Positions 1 to 8,597 of a DNA stretch of 64,000 nt are shown piece by piece. A program made the translations under genes and the position numbers. The DNA lies in contig NZ_JARXYJ010000001.1 in the NCBI RefSeq assembly GCF_029894425.1, positions 3,782,001-3,846,000 of the forward strand. The letters are read 5' to 3'. The stretch is from Streptomyces sp. SAI-127. Its GTDB lineage: Bacteria; Actinomycetota; Actinomycetes; Streptomycetales; Streptomycetaceae. Below the pieces are notes generated by a model. The model ran no database searches, was not told the DNA's origin, and saw only the letters and a program-made list of their open reading frames with translations. Each line of letters opens with the position of its first letter. Within the stretch, counting starts at the first letter, position 1.

Positions 1-1296
1 CGGCACACCCGGCTCGTCGGCCGTGACCGCCGGATGCCAGCCGTGCCGGGACAGGGCGCGGACGAGGGCGGTCACCATCCGTGGGTCGAACTGGCTGCCC
101 GCGCACCGCTCCAGCTCCTCCAGCGCGGCGCCGACGGGCCGGGCCCGCCGGTAGGACCGGGTGGACGTCATGGCGTCGAAGGCGTCGGCCACGGCCACCA
201 CCCGCGCGGACTCCGGGATCTGACCCCCCATCAGCCCGTAGGGGTATCCGCTCCCGTCCAGCCGCTCGTGGTGGTGCAGTACGGCGGCCCGGGCCTCCCC
301 GAGGAAGGAGATGCCCCGGACCATCTCGTGCCCGTACTCGGGATGCAGCTCGATGATCCGGCGCTCCTCCGGCGTCAGCGGGCCGTCCTTCCTGAGCAAC
401 CGCGTCGGCACCCCGAGCTTCCCGACGTCGTGCAGGATCCCGGCGAACCGCAGCACCTCGATGCGGGCGTCGTCCATGCCGAGCTCCCGCGCGATCATCA
501 TCGACGCCTGCCCGACCCGCTCGCTGTGCCCGCGCGTGTACTCATCCTTGATGTCGACGGCCTGCACCAGCGCCCGGATGGTGGCCTGGTGGGCGGCGCG
601 CTCCCGGTGGTACTGCGCGAACACCCACCACGACACACACATCGGCAGCAGCACGAGCAACGCGGCGACGGGACCGTAGGGACTACGCCACAGGACGGCC
701 ATCATGAGCCCGGCCAGCCCGTGTACGGCGACGGGAGCGAGGGAGCGGAGGAACAGACCGCGCCAGGCCCGCCGTACGGGAATCCTCCCCCACTGCCCGA
801 AAGGCGTGGGAGGTGCCCCCACGGCGAGCGCCAGGATCCCCCCGTCCAGCAGGCTCAGCACCAGGCAGAAGACGAGCACCGCGGCCCCGGCCGGGACCAG
901 CGCGTACGGGAAGTCGGAGGCCACGACCGCGTCCCGGCCGCCCGTCGCCCCGTGCACCCGTGCGGCCGCCCACACACCCACCATGAGCTGCGCGGCCCGC
1001 CAGAGGCGGCGCAGCCCCCGCGGGCGCTGCTCGGCCGGGGACAGCAGCGCCCCCGGCAGGGCCACGAGGGCGGCGGCAGGGGGCGGCAGCAGAAAGGCGC
1101 CGGCGAGCAGGACGGGATAGAAGGTGCCGGCGAACCGCCGGCGGGCGGCGACCTGCTCACATCCGGCGGAGAGCGCGGCGAGCAGCGCGACCTCCCACCA
1201 GGGGGTGCGTACGGCCGGCAGCGGCAGCAGACAGAGCAGTGCGGCTACGGCGACACAGGCGACGTACGCACGCGCGCGTGCCGGCACCGCCTCCAT
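1..1296 (-). CDS. HD-GYP domain membrane phosphohydrolase (3' end beyond window)
   Basis: The gene runs leftward off the window edge, so the C-terminus is missing; about 432 codons are visible from an ATG at 1296. Roughly the first 220 residues are hydrophobic and give several membrane helices. A cytoplasmic HD-GYP domain follows, with the metal-binding signature HDVGK near residue 287 and an HHHERLDGSGYP motif near residue 340, which contains the GYP element. HD-GYP proteins are phosphohydrolases that often degrade cyclic-di-GMP or related nucleotides, but substrate specificity cannot be read here. It lies 113 nt downstream of rsrA on the same strand, so it could be read through from sigR-rsrA. 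The family call is firm; the substrate is not known. Confidence 0.85.
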   Translation of the reverse strand, partial: MEAVPARARAYVACVAVAALLCLLPLPAVRTPWWEVALLAALSAGCEQVAARRRFAGTFYPVLLAGAFLLPPPAAALVALPGALLSPAEQRPRGLRRLWRAAQLMVGVWAAARVHGATGGRDAVVASDFPYALVPAGAAVLVFCLVLSLLDGGILALAVGAPPTPFGQWGRIPVRRAWRGLFLRSLAPVAVHGLAGLMMAVLWRSPYGPVAALLVLLPMCVSWWVFAQYHRERAAHQATIRALVQAVDIKDEYTRGHSERVGQASMMIARELGMDDARIEVLRFAGILHDVGKLGVPTRLLRKDGPLTPEERRIIELHPEYGHEMVRGISFLGEARAAVLHHHERLDGSGYPYGLMGGQIPESARVVAVADAFDAMTSTRSYRRARPVGAALEELERCAGSQFDPRMVTALVRALSRHGWHPAVTADEPGVP

Positions 1297-1409
1297 CTCG
1301 CCCCTCCAGCCCCAGGTCCGCACAGTTGCGAGGAGCCTAGGACGGCGAGGGGAGGCGGCGTGGGCTGATCACCTGCCGATTAGCACGTTCGAGTGAACGA
1401 CCGGACTGC

Positions 1410-1721
1410 TCAGGACTCCTGCGGTGTCGCCGGCGAGGCCGTCACGTCGTGCTCGGGCACGGCCTGTCCGGAGCGGATCAGGTCGAGCCGCCCCAGCACC
1501 TTGGAGCGCAGGTCGGTCGGCACGTCGTCATGGCCGCAGCACCGCTTGACGAGCTTCTTCACGGCCTCTTCGAGACCGTACTTCTCCAGGCACGGAGAGC
1601 ACTCGTTGAAGTGCTGCTTGAACTTGACGCGATCGACGTCCGGCATCTCACTGTCGAGGAACTCGTAGAGATGATCGAGGACCTCACTGCAGTCCGTCTC
1701 GTGCGGCTCTCCGCAGCTCAT
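1410..1721 (-). CDS. rsrA: RsrA, zinc-binding redox anti-sigma factor
   Basis: A 103-residue ZAS-family anti-sigma factor. In the reduced, zinc-bound state RsrA sequesters SigR in the cytoplasm; disulfide stress oxidises its cysteines, expels zinc and frees SigR. The redox set is all visible: Cys3, Cys11, the H37-x3-C41-x2-C44 zinc motif, and Cys61-Cys62. The C-terminal 40 residues are polar and carry no cysteines. Its ATG overlaps the sigR stop codon as ATGA (1718-1721), giving translational coupling that fits a one-to-one sigma/anti-sigma ratio. Identification rests on the cysteine pattern, the length and the adjacent sigR. Confidence 0.97.
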   Translation of the reverse strand: MSCGEPHETDCSEVLDHLYEFLDSEMPDVDRVKFKQHFNECSPCLEKYGLEEAVKKLVKRCCGHDDVPTDLRSKVLGRLDLIRSGQAVPEHDVTASPATPQES

Positions 1722-2566
1722 GAGCCCGAGCCTTTCGCTTCGTTCGACTCTCCGGCACCGGCCGGGACGAGCCCGCGCTCACGGGCGTAGTCCTCGAGCA
1801 TGCCGCGCAGTTGACGGCGGCCCCGGTGCAGTCGGGACATCACCGTTCCGATGGGTGTCCCCATGATGTCCGCGATCTCCTTGTACGCAAAGCCCTCTAC
1901 GTCAGCGAGGTAGACGGCGATGCGGAATTCCTCGGGGATCGCCTGGAGCGCTTCCTTCACGTCCGAGTCGGGCAGGTGGTCGAGCGCCTGCGACTCGGCG
2001 GAGCGCAGACCGGTCGACATGTGCGACTCGGCGCGGGCGAGCTGCCAGTCCTCGATCTCCTCGGCCGCGGAGCGCTGGGGTTCGCGCTGCTTCTTGCGGT
2101 ACGAGTTGATGAACGTGTTGGTGAGGATCCGGTACAGCCACGCCTTGAGGTTGGTCCCCTCACGGAACTGGTGGAAGGACGCGTACGCCTTGGCGTACGT
2201 CTCCTGCACCAGGTCTTCGGCGTCGGCCGGGTTGCGCGTCATGCGCAGAGCGGCCGAGTACATCTGGTCGAGGAATTCGAGCGCGTCCCGCTCGAAGCGC
2301 GCGGTGCGCTCCGCAGTCGACTCCGTGCTCGCGCCCTGGCCCTCGGGCTGCTCCGCCTGACCGTTGTCGGTCCCTGCGTCGATCCCAGTGACCGGACCCA
2401 CCTCCTCAAGATTCCGGGCAGCACCGAAACCGGTACCACCGGAATTGGAGGATAGACGACTACCCGTCCCGGCCGCCCCTCGAATGGGAGTGGTCTTGGC
2501 CGCATGCAGCACCGTCCAGTCCAGGTCAGCGCGGCTGCTGCGGCTCGGGCAGAAGGTCGAACCCAT
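1718..2566 (-). CDS. sigR: SigR, ECF sigma factor of the thiol-oxidative stress response (with N-terminally extended form)
   Basis: A Group IV (ECF) sigma factor. From the ATG at 2566 the protein has 282 residues: region 2 at about residues 97-165 (core RNA polymerase and -10 binding) and region 4 at about 195-262 (-35 binding). An in-frame GTG at 2401 would give the 227-residue form normally annotated as SigR. The extension is exactly 55 residues, matching the unstable longer isoform (SigR') described for Streptomyces. The 2566 start has a good ribosome binding site (GGAGAGGAAG), whereas the GTG at 2401 is itself part of an AGGAGGTG stretch with no normal spacing. An exact SigR-type promoter lies at 2626-2651, so the gene is likely autoactivated. 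The upstream hydrolase may also feed transcription through. Confidence 0.97.
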   Translation of the reverse strand: MGSTFCPSRSSRADLDWTVLHAAKTTPIRGAAGTGSRLSSNSGGTGFGAARNLEEVGPVTGIDAGTDNGQAEQPEGQGASTESTAERTARFERDALEFLDQMYSAALRMTRNPADAEDLVQETYAKAYASFHQFREGTNLKAWLYRILTNTFINSYRKKQREPQRSAAEEIEDWQLARAESHMSTGLRSAESQALDHLPDSDVKEALQAIPEEFRIAVYLADVEGFAYKEIADIMGTPIGTVMSRLHRGRRQLRGMLEDYARERGLVPAGAGESNEAKGSGS

Positions 2567-2625
2567 GCGGCGGACTTCCTCTCCTACGACGGTCTGCGCT
2601 GCTCTTCAGCGCTTCTGTCCGCCTC

Positions 2626-2651
2626 AACAGAGGTCTGCGGCTCAGCATTCC
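2626..2651 (-). promoter_or_regulatory. SigR-type autoregulatory promoter (sigRp2-like)
   Basis: On the minus strand GGAAT (2651-2647) is followed by exactly 18 nt and GTT (2628-2626), the known SigR promoter consensus. The transcript should start near 2619, about 50 nt upstream of the extended SigR' start codon. The site begins right after the stop codon of the hydrolase gene. Confidence 0.88.
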
Positions 2652-2658
2652 CGGGCTT

Positions 2659-3288
2659 TCACCGCAGTGACCCGACCCACTTCACCACCGCGTCCGTGAT
2701 GACCGTCACGGCCTCCTCCGGAGTGATCGGCGCCCGCTTCGGCACGGCGAAGCCATGATCGCCGTAGGGCACCTCGGCCAGTTCGAAGGATCCGTCCGGG
2801 AACTCCTCCGGCTTCCCGAACGGGTCGTTGCCGCCCTGTACGACCAGGGTGGGCACCCCGGATCCGAGCAGCTCCCCGGCACGGGACTTCTCCGGCTTGC
2901 CGGGCGGGTGCAGCGGGAAGCTCAGGGCGAGGACGGCGGCGGCGCCCAGCTCGACGGCCGTACGGCAGGCGACCCGGGCCCCGGCACTGCGCCCGCCGGA
3001 GATCACCGGCAGGCCGGGCGTCACGAGGGAGGGCCAGACGCCCCGCCATCCCACGTCCAGCGTCTTCGGCGCGGGCGCGACCTTCTTTCCGGCCACCCGC
3101 CAGGGCTGCTCGACCAGAGCGACGCTCACGCCATGGCCGGGGAGCACCTGGGCGAGCGCCTGCAGGTCCCGTGCCTCGATGCCGCCGCCGGCGCCATGGC
3201 TCACGGCCAGCAGGAGCCGCGCCTTCCGCGCCGGGTGCCAGGTGATGCGGGCGTCCCCGGCCTCGGTGCTGATGATCTCGGTCTTCAC
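2659..3288 (-). CDS. Small alpha/beta hydrolase (dienelactone hydrolase/KANL3-Tex30-like)
   Basis: A 209-residue cytoplasmic alpha/beta hydrolase beginning with GTG at 3288. Visible elements are the oxyanion-side HGAGGG near residue 30, the nucleophile elbow GGRSAGAR (Ser as nucleophile, about residue 100), an acid residue in QGGNDPFG, and the catalytic His in the final GDHGF motif. The family includes esterases and uncharacterised hydrolases, so no substrate can be given. It starts 9 nt after the stop of the SRAP gene on the same strand, suggesting an operon. Its 3' end abuts the sigR promoter, so transcripts may continue into sigR. Confidence 0.85.
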   Translation of the reverse strand: MKTEIISTEAGDARITWHPARKARLLLAVSHGAGGGIEARDLQALAQVLPGHGVSVALVEQPWRVAGKKVAPAPKTLDVGWRGVWPSLVTPGLPVISGGRSAGARVACRTAVELGAAAVLALSFPLHPPGKPEKSRAGELLGSGVPTLVVQGGNDPFGKPEEFPDGSFELAEVPYGDHGFAVPKRAPITPEEAVTVITDAVVKWVGSLR

Positions 3289-3297
3289 ACCAGAAGG

Positions 3298-4113
3298 TTA
3301 GAAGAGAGTGCCCTCTTCCGGCCCCTCCAGCTCCTTGAGCAGCTCCGGCCCGTTGTTGCGGACGTTGCTGACGGCCGTGCTCACCGGATAGGCCCGCATC
3401 AGCCCCTCGGGCGGCGGCGCGAGCAGGGAGCGCAGGTCGTCGAGGTCGGTGCGGGACGGGTCGAGCCAGGTGTCCCAGCGGTCCGGGGTCAGCATCAGCG
3501 GCATCCGGGGGTGGATGTCGACGAGCGAGCGCGGGCCGTCGGCCGGGGAGACGGCCAGCGGGCCCGTCTCCGCCTCGGTGGTGATCACGGAGCAGGTCGT
3601 CCACCAGGCCTGCGGATGGTCGTCGGGCAGGGTCTTGTCGCGCCAGAACTCGTACAGTCCGGCCATCGCGAACACCGAACCGTCGGCGGGCAGCACGAAG
3701 TAGGGCTGCTTGCGCGGCCGCTTCTTCTTCCCCTCGACCTCCAGCTCCCGCTCGCCGGACCCGGTGACCCACTCGTAGTAGCCGTCGGCCGGGATGATGC
3801 AACGGCGGGTGGCGAAGGCCCTCTTGTACGACGGCTTCTCGTGCACGGTCTCCGCTCGCGCGTTGATCATCCGGGCAGAACCCTCGGGGGTCTTGGACCA
3901 GCTCGGGACCAGCCCCCACTTCAGCTTCCGCAGCTGCCGAACCGGTCGCGGGTCCTCGACGTCCTTGAGAGGGCGGTCGAGGACGGCGTAAACCTCCTTG
4001 GTCGGGGCCACGTTGTAGTCGGGCTCCAGGGTCTCCTCGGGCTCCCACTTCTCGATCTCAAAGATTCCTGCGAGATCCTCGGGCCTACGACTCGCTGCAT
4101 ACCGTCCGCACAT
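3298..4113 (-). CDS. SRAP (YedK/HMCES-type) DNA abasic-site shielding protein
   Basis: A SOS response-associated peptidase-like protein of 271 residues. The start is placed at the ATG at 4113 because the family requires Cys2 directly after the initiator Met (MCGRYA): once Met is removed, this cysteine forms a thiazolidine crosslink with abasic sites in single-stranded DNA. Other family markers are an NARAET motif, the YYEW motif with the conserved Glu, and the conserved His in the DIHPRMP motif. The protein suppresses error-prone processing of abasic sites at replication forks. It is divergent from the M50-like gene at 4164 and probably co-transcribed with the hydrolase downstream. An upstream ATG at 4179 exists in frame but would bury the catalytic cysteine. 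Confidence 0.93.
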   Translation of the reverse strand: MCGRYAASRRPEDLAGIFEIEKWEPEETLEPDYNVAPTKEVYAVLDRPLKDVEDPRPVRQLRKLKWGLVPSWSKTPEGSARMINARAETVHEKPSYKRAFATRRCIIPADGYYEWVTGSGERELEVEGKKKRPRKQPYFVLPADGSVFAMAGLYEFWRDKTLPDDHPQAWWTTCSVITTEAETGPLAVSPADGPRSLVDIHPRMPLMLTPDRWDTWLDPSRTDLDDLRSLLAPPPEGLMRAYPVSTAVSNVRNNGPELLKELEGPEEGTLF

Positions 4114-4163
4114 ACGTGCCACACTGCCAGACTCCGTACGAGGAGAGGGAGCCACCGGGAAAC

Positions 4164-4886
4164 ATGGACAGCACCGCATCGACCGCGCTGCCCGACCTCT
4201 GGGACCGCCTCGTCGGCCTGCAGCCCGACCCCGACCTGTGGGTGGTGCTGGCCACCATGGTGGCGGCGCTCGCCATAGTCGTCCCGCACACGCTGTGGCG
4301 GCTCTCGCGCAATGCCATCACCATCGCCCACGAGGGCGGCCACGGCCTGGTCGCCCTGCTCACGGGACGTCAGCTCACCGGGATACGACTGCACTCCGAC
4401 ACCAGCGGACTGACGGTCAGCCGGGGCAAGCCGCACGGGATCGGCATGATCCTCACGGCGGCGGCCGGTTACACCGCTCCCCCGCTGCTCGGCCTCGGCG
4501 GCGCCGCCCTGCTGGCCGCCGGCCGGATCACCCTGCTGCTGTGGGCGGCGACGGCCCTGCTGGTCGTGATGCTGGTGATGATCCGCAACGCGTACGGGGC
4601 GCTGACGGTGGTGCTCACGGGCGGCACCTTCGTGGTGGTGTCCTGGCTCGCCGGGCCCCAGGTGCAGGCGGCTTTCGCGTACGCGGTGGTGTGGTTCCTG
4701 CTGCTCGGCGGGGTGCGTCCGGCCTTCGAGCTCCAGGCGAAGCGGGCGCGCGGCGGGGCGGGCGACTCGGACGCGGACCAGCTCTCCCGCCTCACGAACG
4801 TCCCGGCGGGGCTGTGGCTGTTCCTGTTCCACGCGGTGAGCCTGTGCTCCCTGATAGGCGGCGGAAGGTGGTTGCTGGAGGTGTGA
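4164..4886 (+). CDS. M50-family-like integral membrane zinc metalloprotease
   Basis: A 240-residue membrane protein with about six hydrophobic segments. The HEGGH sequence near residue 55, just after the first membrane segment, is the HExxH zinc site of intramembrane (M50, site-2 protease-like) peptidases. No PDZ domain is visible. The start chosen is the ATG at 4164, 50 nt from the divergent SRAP start; an in-frame ATG at 4116 would add 16 polar residues and lacks a good ribosome binding site. Family placement is reasonable, but the substrate is not known. A dispersed repeat follows the stop codon. Confidence 0.82.
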   Translation: MDSTASTALPDLWDRLVGLQPDPDLWVVLATMVAALAIVVPHTLWRLSRNAITIAHEGGHGLVALLTGRQLTGIRLHSDTSGLTVSRGKPHGIGMILTAAAGYTAPPLLGLGGAALLAAGRITLLLWAATALLVVMLVMIRNAYGALTVVLTGGTFVVVSWLAGPQVQAAFAYAVVWFLLLGGVRPAFELQAKRARGGAGDSDADQLSRLTNVPAGLWLFLFHAVSLCSLIGGGRWLLEV

Positions 4887-4903
4887 CCAGCCGGCTCAGG
4901 TGT

Positions 4904-4938
4904 GCGGGGCCGGCTCCGCCGCGGGGCGCGACCAGCCA
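4904..4938. repeat. Dispersed palindromic intergenic repeat, copy 1
   Basis: The stretch contains CGGCTCCGCCGCGGGGCGC followed by GACCAGCC. Nearly the same block recurs at 21657-21687, and another GACCAGCC lies at 4884-4891. The GCGGC/GCCGC arms can form a short hairpin. Similar elements are common between Streptomyces genes. Confidence 0.6.
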
Positions 4939-4970
4939 CGATGGCGCGGCCCCAACGGACGGCCCCCCAC

Positions 4971-4983
4971 TAAAGTGGACCCC
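4971..4983 (+). promoter_or_regulatory. -10 element of a likely leaderless aroA transcript
   Basis: TAAAGT (4971-4976) ends exactly 7 nt before the aroA ATG, and no Shine-Dalgarno sequence is present. Transcription would start at or one base before the start codon. Confidence 0.55.
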
Positions 4984-6309
4984 ATGGCCTCGAACCCCGC
5001 AGACACCGCCCTCTGGCCCGCCCCCCACGCGAGCGCAGCCGTCGACGCGACGGTCCACGTGCCGGGGTCGAAGTCAGTCACCAACCGAGCCCTCGTGCTG
5101 GCCGCCCTCGCCTCCGAGCCCGGCTGGCTGCGCCGCCCGCTGCGTTCCCGGGACACCCTGCTGATGGCGGGCGCCCTGCGGGCGATGGGCGTGGCGATCG
5201 AGGAGGGCGTGGGCCCGGACGGCTCGGGCGAGGCCTGGCGGGTGCTTCCGACGGGCCTCGCCGGGCCGGCCACGGTCGATGTCGGCAACGCCGGCACGGT
5301 GATGCGCTTCCTGCCACCGGTCGCCGCGCTCGCCGACGGCCCGATCCGCTTCGACGGCGACCCGAGGTCGTACGAACGCCCTCTGAACGGTGTGATCGAC
5401 GCCCTGCGCGTACTCGGCGCCCGGATCGACGACGACGGCCGCGGCGCACTGCCGCTCACGGTGCACGGCGGGGGCGCACTGGACGGCGGCCCGGTCGAGA
5501 TCGACGCGTCCTCGTCGTCCCAGTTCGTGTCGGCGCTCCTGCTGTCCGGTCCGCGCTTCAACCAGGGCGTCGAGGTCCGCCACGTCGGCTCCGCCCTCCC
5601 GTCGATGCCGCACATCCGGATGACCGTGGACATGCTGCGCGCGGTGGGCGCCCAGGTGGACACCCCGGAGTCGGGCGGCGAGCCGAACGTCTGGCGGGTC
5701 ACGCCGGGGGCCCTGCTGGGCCGGGACCTCACCGTCGAACCCGACCTCTCCAATGCCCAGCCGTTCCTGGCGGCGGCGCTGGTGACCGGCGGCAAGGTCG
5801 TCGTCCCGGACTGGCCGCATCACACCACCCAGCCGGGTGACCGGCTGCGCGAGATCTTCACCGAGATGGGCGGTTCCTGCGAACTCACCGAGTACGGCCT
5901 GGTGTTCACCGGTTCGGGTGCGATCCACGGCATCGATGTCGACCTCGGCGAGGTCGGCGAGCTGACCCCCGGCATCGCAGCCGTGGCGGCCCTCGCGGAC
6001 TCCCCCTCCGCCCTGCGCGGGGTGTCCCATCTGCGCCTGCACGAGACGGACCGGCTGGCCGCGCTCACCAAGGAGATCAACGAACTCGGCGGTGACGTCA
6101 CCGAGACGGCCGACGGGCTGCACATCCGCCCGCGCCGGCTGCACGGCGGGATCTTCCACACCTACGAGGACCACCGCATGGCCACGGCCGGAGCGATCAT
6201 CGGCCTCGCGGTCGAGGGCGTACAGATCGAGAACGTCGCGACGACGGCCAAGACGCTGCCGGACTTCCCGGAGATGTGGAGCGGGATGCTCGGGAGCCAG
6301 AAGGCGTAG
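4984..6309 (+). CDS. aroA: 3-phosphoshikimate 1-carboxyvinyltransferase (EPSP synthase)
   Basis: Catalyses transfer of the enolpyruvyl group of PEP to shikimate-3-phosphate, the sixth step of the shikimate pathway to aromatic amino acids. The 441-residue length fits the family. Signatures include the substrate-binding [10 protein letters not shown] near residue 30, the GNAGTVMRF block near residue 100, a HETDRLAAL block near residue 350 and [10 protein letters not shown] near the C-terminus. Translation starts at the ATG at 4984, which appears leaderless. It is followed after 12 nt by rsgA on the same strand, a pairing also seen in other actinobacteria. Upstream in-frame codons lie in a dispersed repeat and are not part of the protein. 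Confidence 0.97.
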   Translation: MASNPADTALWPAPHASAAVDATVHVPGSKSVTNRALVLAALASEPGWLRRPLRSRDTLLMAGALRAMGVAIEEGVGPDGSGEAWRVLPTGLAGPATVDVGNAGTVMRFLPPVAALADGPIRFDGDPRSYERPLNGVIDALRVLGARIDDDGRGALPLTVHGGGALDGGPVEIDASSSSQFVSALLLSGPRFNQGVEVRHVGSALPSMPHIRMTVDMLRAVGAQVDTPESGGEPNVWRVTPGALLGRDLTVEPDLSNAQPFLAAALVTGGKVVVPDWPHHTTQPGDRLREIFTEMGGSCELTEYGLVFTGSGAIHGIDVDLGEVGELTPGIAAVAALADSPSALRGVSHLRLHETDRLAALTKEINELGGDVTETADGLHIRPRRLHGGIFHTYEDHRMATAGAIIGLAVEGVQIENVATTAKTLPDFPEMWSGMLGSQKA

Positions 6310-6321
6310 GGGACTCACGCC

Positions 6322-7332
6322 ATGCGCCGCTACGGCAAGCACACCGACGAGGACGACATCCGCAGCCGCCCGAACCGCAAGGGCAACCGTCCGCGTACGA
6401 ACATCCGCCCCAAGCACGAGGAAGCGGTCGAGGGCATGGTCCTCACCGTCGACCGGGGCCGGCTGACCTGTCTGGTCGACGGCACGGTCGTCATGGCGAT
6501 GAAGGCCCGCGAACTGGGCCGCAAGGCCGCGGTCGTCGGAGACCGGGTGGCCATCGTCGGCGACCTCTCCGGCGAGAAGGACACCCTGGCCCGCATCGTC
6601 CGCATCGCGCCGCGCACCTCGGTCCTGCGGCGCACGGCGGACGACGACGATCCCTACGAGCGTGTGGTCGTCGCCAACGCCGACCAGCTCGCCATCGTCA
6701 CGGCCCTCGCCGACCCGGAACCCCGCCCGCGTCTGATCGACCGCTGCCTGGTGGCTGCCTTCGACGGCGGCCTGACCCCCCTCCTGGTCCTGACGAAGTC
6801 GGACCTGGCCCAGCCCGACAAGCTGCTGGAGCTGTACGGCCACCTGGACATCCCGTACGTCGTCACCAGCCGCGAGGAGCTGGAGAACGGCGGTGCGGCG
6901 GACGTGGTGCGCGAGCATCTCGACGGCAAGATCACGGCCTTCGTCGGCCACTCGGGCGTGGGCAAGACGACACTGGTCAACACGCTGGTCCCGGTGGAGC
7001 AGCGCCGTGTGACGGGCCATGTGAACGCGGTGACCGGGCGGGGCCGCCACACCACGACCTCGGCGCTGGCGCTTCCCCTGGCGGGCGACGCGGGCTGGGT
7101 GGTCGACACCCCGGGCGTACGGTCGTTCGGCCTCCACCACGTGGACCCCTCCCGCGTGATCCTCGCGTTTCCCGACCTGGTACCGGGAACCGAGGGCTGT
7201 CCGCGCGCGTGCAGTCATGATGAGCCGGACTGCGCGCTGGACGCGTGGGTGGCCGAGGGTCACGCCGATCCGGCCCGGCTGTACTCCCTGCGGCGGCTGC
7301 TCTCGACGCGGGAGCGGACCGAAGGGGACTGA
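6322..7332 (+). CDS. rsgA: RsgA, ribosome small-subunit-dependent GTPase
   Basis: A circularly permuted GTPase of 336 residues that acts in late 30S subunit assembly. The order of motifs is the permuted one: an N-terminal OB-fold (about residues 35-95), G4 TKSD near residue 158, the P-loop GHSGVGKTTLVN near residue 212, then G3 DTPGVRSFGL near residue 262. A C-terminal zinc site of Cys and His residues follows (CPRACSHDEPDC). A Shine-Dalgarno-like GGGGA lies before the ATG at 6322. It is placed 12 nt after aroA and is probably co-transcribed. Confidence 0.96.
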   Translation: MRRYGKHTDEDDIRSRPNRKGNRPRTNIRPKHEEAVEGMVLTVDRGRLTCLVDGTVVMAMKARELGRKAAVVGDRVAIVGDLSGEKDTLARIVRIAPRTSVLRRTADDDDPYERVVVANADQLAIVTALADPEPRPRLIDRCLVAAFDGGLTPLLVLTKSDLAQPDKLLELYGHLDIPYVVTSREELENGGAADVVREHLDGKITAFVGHSGVGKTTLVNTLVPVEQRRVTGHVNAVTGRGRHTTTSALALPLAGDAGWVVDTPGVRSFGLHHVDPSRVILAFPDLVPGTEGCPRACSHDEPDCALDAWVAEGHADPARLYSLRRLLSTRERTEGD

Positions 7333-7376
7333 CGGAGAGGGCCGGGGGACTGACCTCCGCATTGTTTGGGTGTACG

Positions 7377-7415
7377 CGAGTTCGGTAAGTGCATACTCGC
7401 ACCGAGCTGGACATA
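7377..7415 (+). promoter_or_regulatory. Leader with two mutually exclusive hairpins before the SMR gene
   Basis: GCGAGT at 7377 can pair with ACTCGC, and the adjoining TCGGT can pair with ACCGA just after it. The two stems interleave with no linker bases, so they cannot both form at once. This gives a possible two-state leader or a protein operator 15-50 nt before the start codon. It does not match a guanidine riboswitch consensus that I can recall. Confidence 0.35.
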
Positions 7416-7429
7416 CGGGAGGACAGCAC

Positions 7430-7753
7430 ATGGCGTGGCTGCTGGTGGTGGTGGCCGGGTTGCTCGAGACCGGTTTCGCCGTGTGCCTGAAGCTCTCTCA
7501 CGGTTTCACCCGGCTGTGGCCGACGATCGCGTTCTGCATCTTCGCCCTCGGCAGCTTCGGCCTGCTGACCCTGTCCCTGAAGAAGCTGGACGTCGGCCCC
7601 GCGTACGCGGTGTGGACCGGCATCGGCGCGGCGGGCACCGCGATCTACGGAATGATCTTCTTCGACGACATCGTCTCGACCCTGAAGATCGTCTCGATCA
7701 GCATGGTGATCATCGGCGTGATCGGACTCCAGCTGTCGGGGTCCTCGCACTAG
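7430..7753 (+). CDS. Small multidrug resistance (SMR) exporter, SugE/Gdx-like
   Basis: A 107-residue protein with four membrane helices. SMR proteins work as dual-topology dimers that exchange protons for cations; the essential membrane glutamate is in the first helix (GLLETGFA). The GPAYAVWTGIGAAGT block in the third helix resembles the SugE/Gdx guanidinium exporter branch more than EmrE. The start is the ATG at 7430, preceded by GGAGGA. A TetR regulator lies tail-to-tail 26 nt downstream; despite the proximity the two are convergent, so control by that regulator would have to act in trans on the 7333-7429 leader. Substrate specificity is inference. Confidence 0.9.
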   Translation: MAWLLVVVAGLLETGFAVCLKLSHGFTRLWPTIAFCIFALGSFGLLTLSLKKLDVGPAYAVWTGIGAAGTAIYGMIFFDDIVSTLKIVSISMVIIGVIGLQLSGSSH

Positions 7754-7779
7754 GACCCTTCACCCCCCACTGGAGCTCT

Positions 7780-8385
7780 TCACACCGGCTGCCGGTGCAG
7801 CGCGCTGCGGACCAGGTCCCCGACGCCGCCCTCGCCCGGCGGGGCCGCCACGCAGGACAGGGCGAGCCGGACGGCCAGTTCGCAGGAGCGGGCGAGGTCG
7901 GGGACGTCCGACTTGTGCACACCGGGTCCGGAGAGGACGGACACGGCACGGTCACGCACCAGTGCCACGAAGTCACCGGGGGACGGAAGTGGTCCGTCGG
8001 CCCGGCGCTGCGCCGGCACCGCGGAGGAGGACGGCACCGGGGAGAGCGTCGGCGAGGGGAGCCGCTCGCTCCAGCAGCCGGTGAGCATGGCCCGTACCAG
8101 CGCGTTCTCCCGGGCGGAGGCGGTGGTCCACTCGGCGGTCGCGGTCAGCCGCTCCCGGACGTCGCCGTGCACGGTGAGTGCCCGGTCGACGCCGACGAGA
8201 TACCCGTCGGCCTCTCGTCTGACCAGCGCGCGGGCCAGCCCTTCCTTGCTCCCGAACTCGTTGTACAGCGTCTGCCGGGACACCCCGGCCGTCGCCGCGA
8301 CATCCACCATCCTCACGGCGGACCACGGCCGACGCGCCAACGCCGTATAAGCGGCATCCAGCAGCGATTCCCGCGCAGCAGGCAT
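7780..8385 (-). CDS. TetR-family transcriptional regulator
   Basis: A 201-residue regulator with an N-terminal TetR helix-turn-helix (ARESLLDAAY, then GVSRQTLYNEFGSKEGL near residues 30-55) and a variable ligand-binding C-terminus. The ATG at 8385 is chosen because the domain begins directly after it; an upstream in-frame start at 8448 falls inside the promoter. A promoter with TTGACA, 17 nt and AAATCT lies at 8448-8420. It is convergent with the SMR exporter gene, 26 nt apart, and exporter-TetR pairs are common, so regulation of that gene is plausible but unproven. Confidence 0.9.
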   Translation of the reverse strand: MPAARESLLDAAYTALARRPWSAVRMVDVAATAGVSRQTLYNEFGSKEGLARALVRREADGYLVGVDRALTVHGDVRERLTATAEWTTASARENALVRAMLTGCWSERLPSPTLSPVPSSSAVPAQRRADGPLPSPGDFVALVRDRAVSVLSGPGVHKSDVPDLARSCELAVRLALSCVAAPPGEGGVGDLVRSALHRQPV

Positions 8386-8419
8386 CAGCGCCTCCCAGGG
8401 AGCAAGCAGCTCTGCGCCC

Positions 8420-8448
8420 AGATTTGACGCGCACGGGAGCACTGTCAA
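8420..8448 (-). promoter_or_regulatory. Promoter of the TetR-family gene
   Basis: On the minus strand TTGACA (8448-8443), 17 nt, then AAATCT (8425-8420) fits a primary sigma factor promoter 35 nt upstream of the ATG. TTGAC/GTCAA arms frame the site and could contribute to an operator. Confidence 0.5.
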
Positions 8449-8584
8449 GGGTTCGCGGGGACACGAAGGGGCGCGCGCGGCGGCGCCTCACGAGCGGGGG
8501 CGAGCGGAACCCGGCCCCTGTCCGGCCCGAACCCCCGCACTGTCCACACACCGGTCCCGCTGGCCCCGTACCGACACCGACAGA

Positions 8585-8597
8585 TAGCGTTCGCCAC
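8585..8597 (+). promoter_or_regulatory. -10 element of a likely leaderless hisN transcript
   Basis: TAGCGT (8585-8590) lies exactly 7 nt before the hisN ATG and no ribosome binding site is visible, the same arrangement as at aroA. Confidence 0.5.

Noticed and set aside
34..1368. A plus-strand open frame of 444 codons
   Set aside because: It is antisense to the HD-GYP gene, which shows intact HD and GYP motifs on the minus strand.
2394..2416. A second SigR promoter at GGAAT upstream of the GTG at 2401
   Set aside because: GGAAT is followed after 18 nt by GTC, not GTT, and the site would lie inside the coding sequence.
7333..7429. Guanidine-III (ykkC-III) riboswitch before the Gdx-like gene
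   Set aside because: A GGACA-ACGG stretch is reminiscent, but the conserved ACGAGG and the second pairing partner are missing. The two stems interleave without linker bases, so an H-type pseudoknot cannot form.
7430..8385. Divergent regulator-exporter pair with shared operator
   Set aside because: The SMR and TetR genes are convergent, so they share no promoter region.
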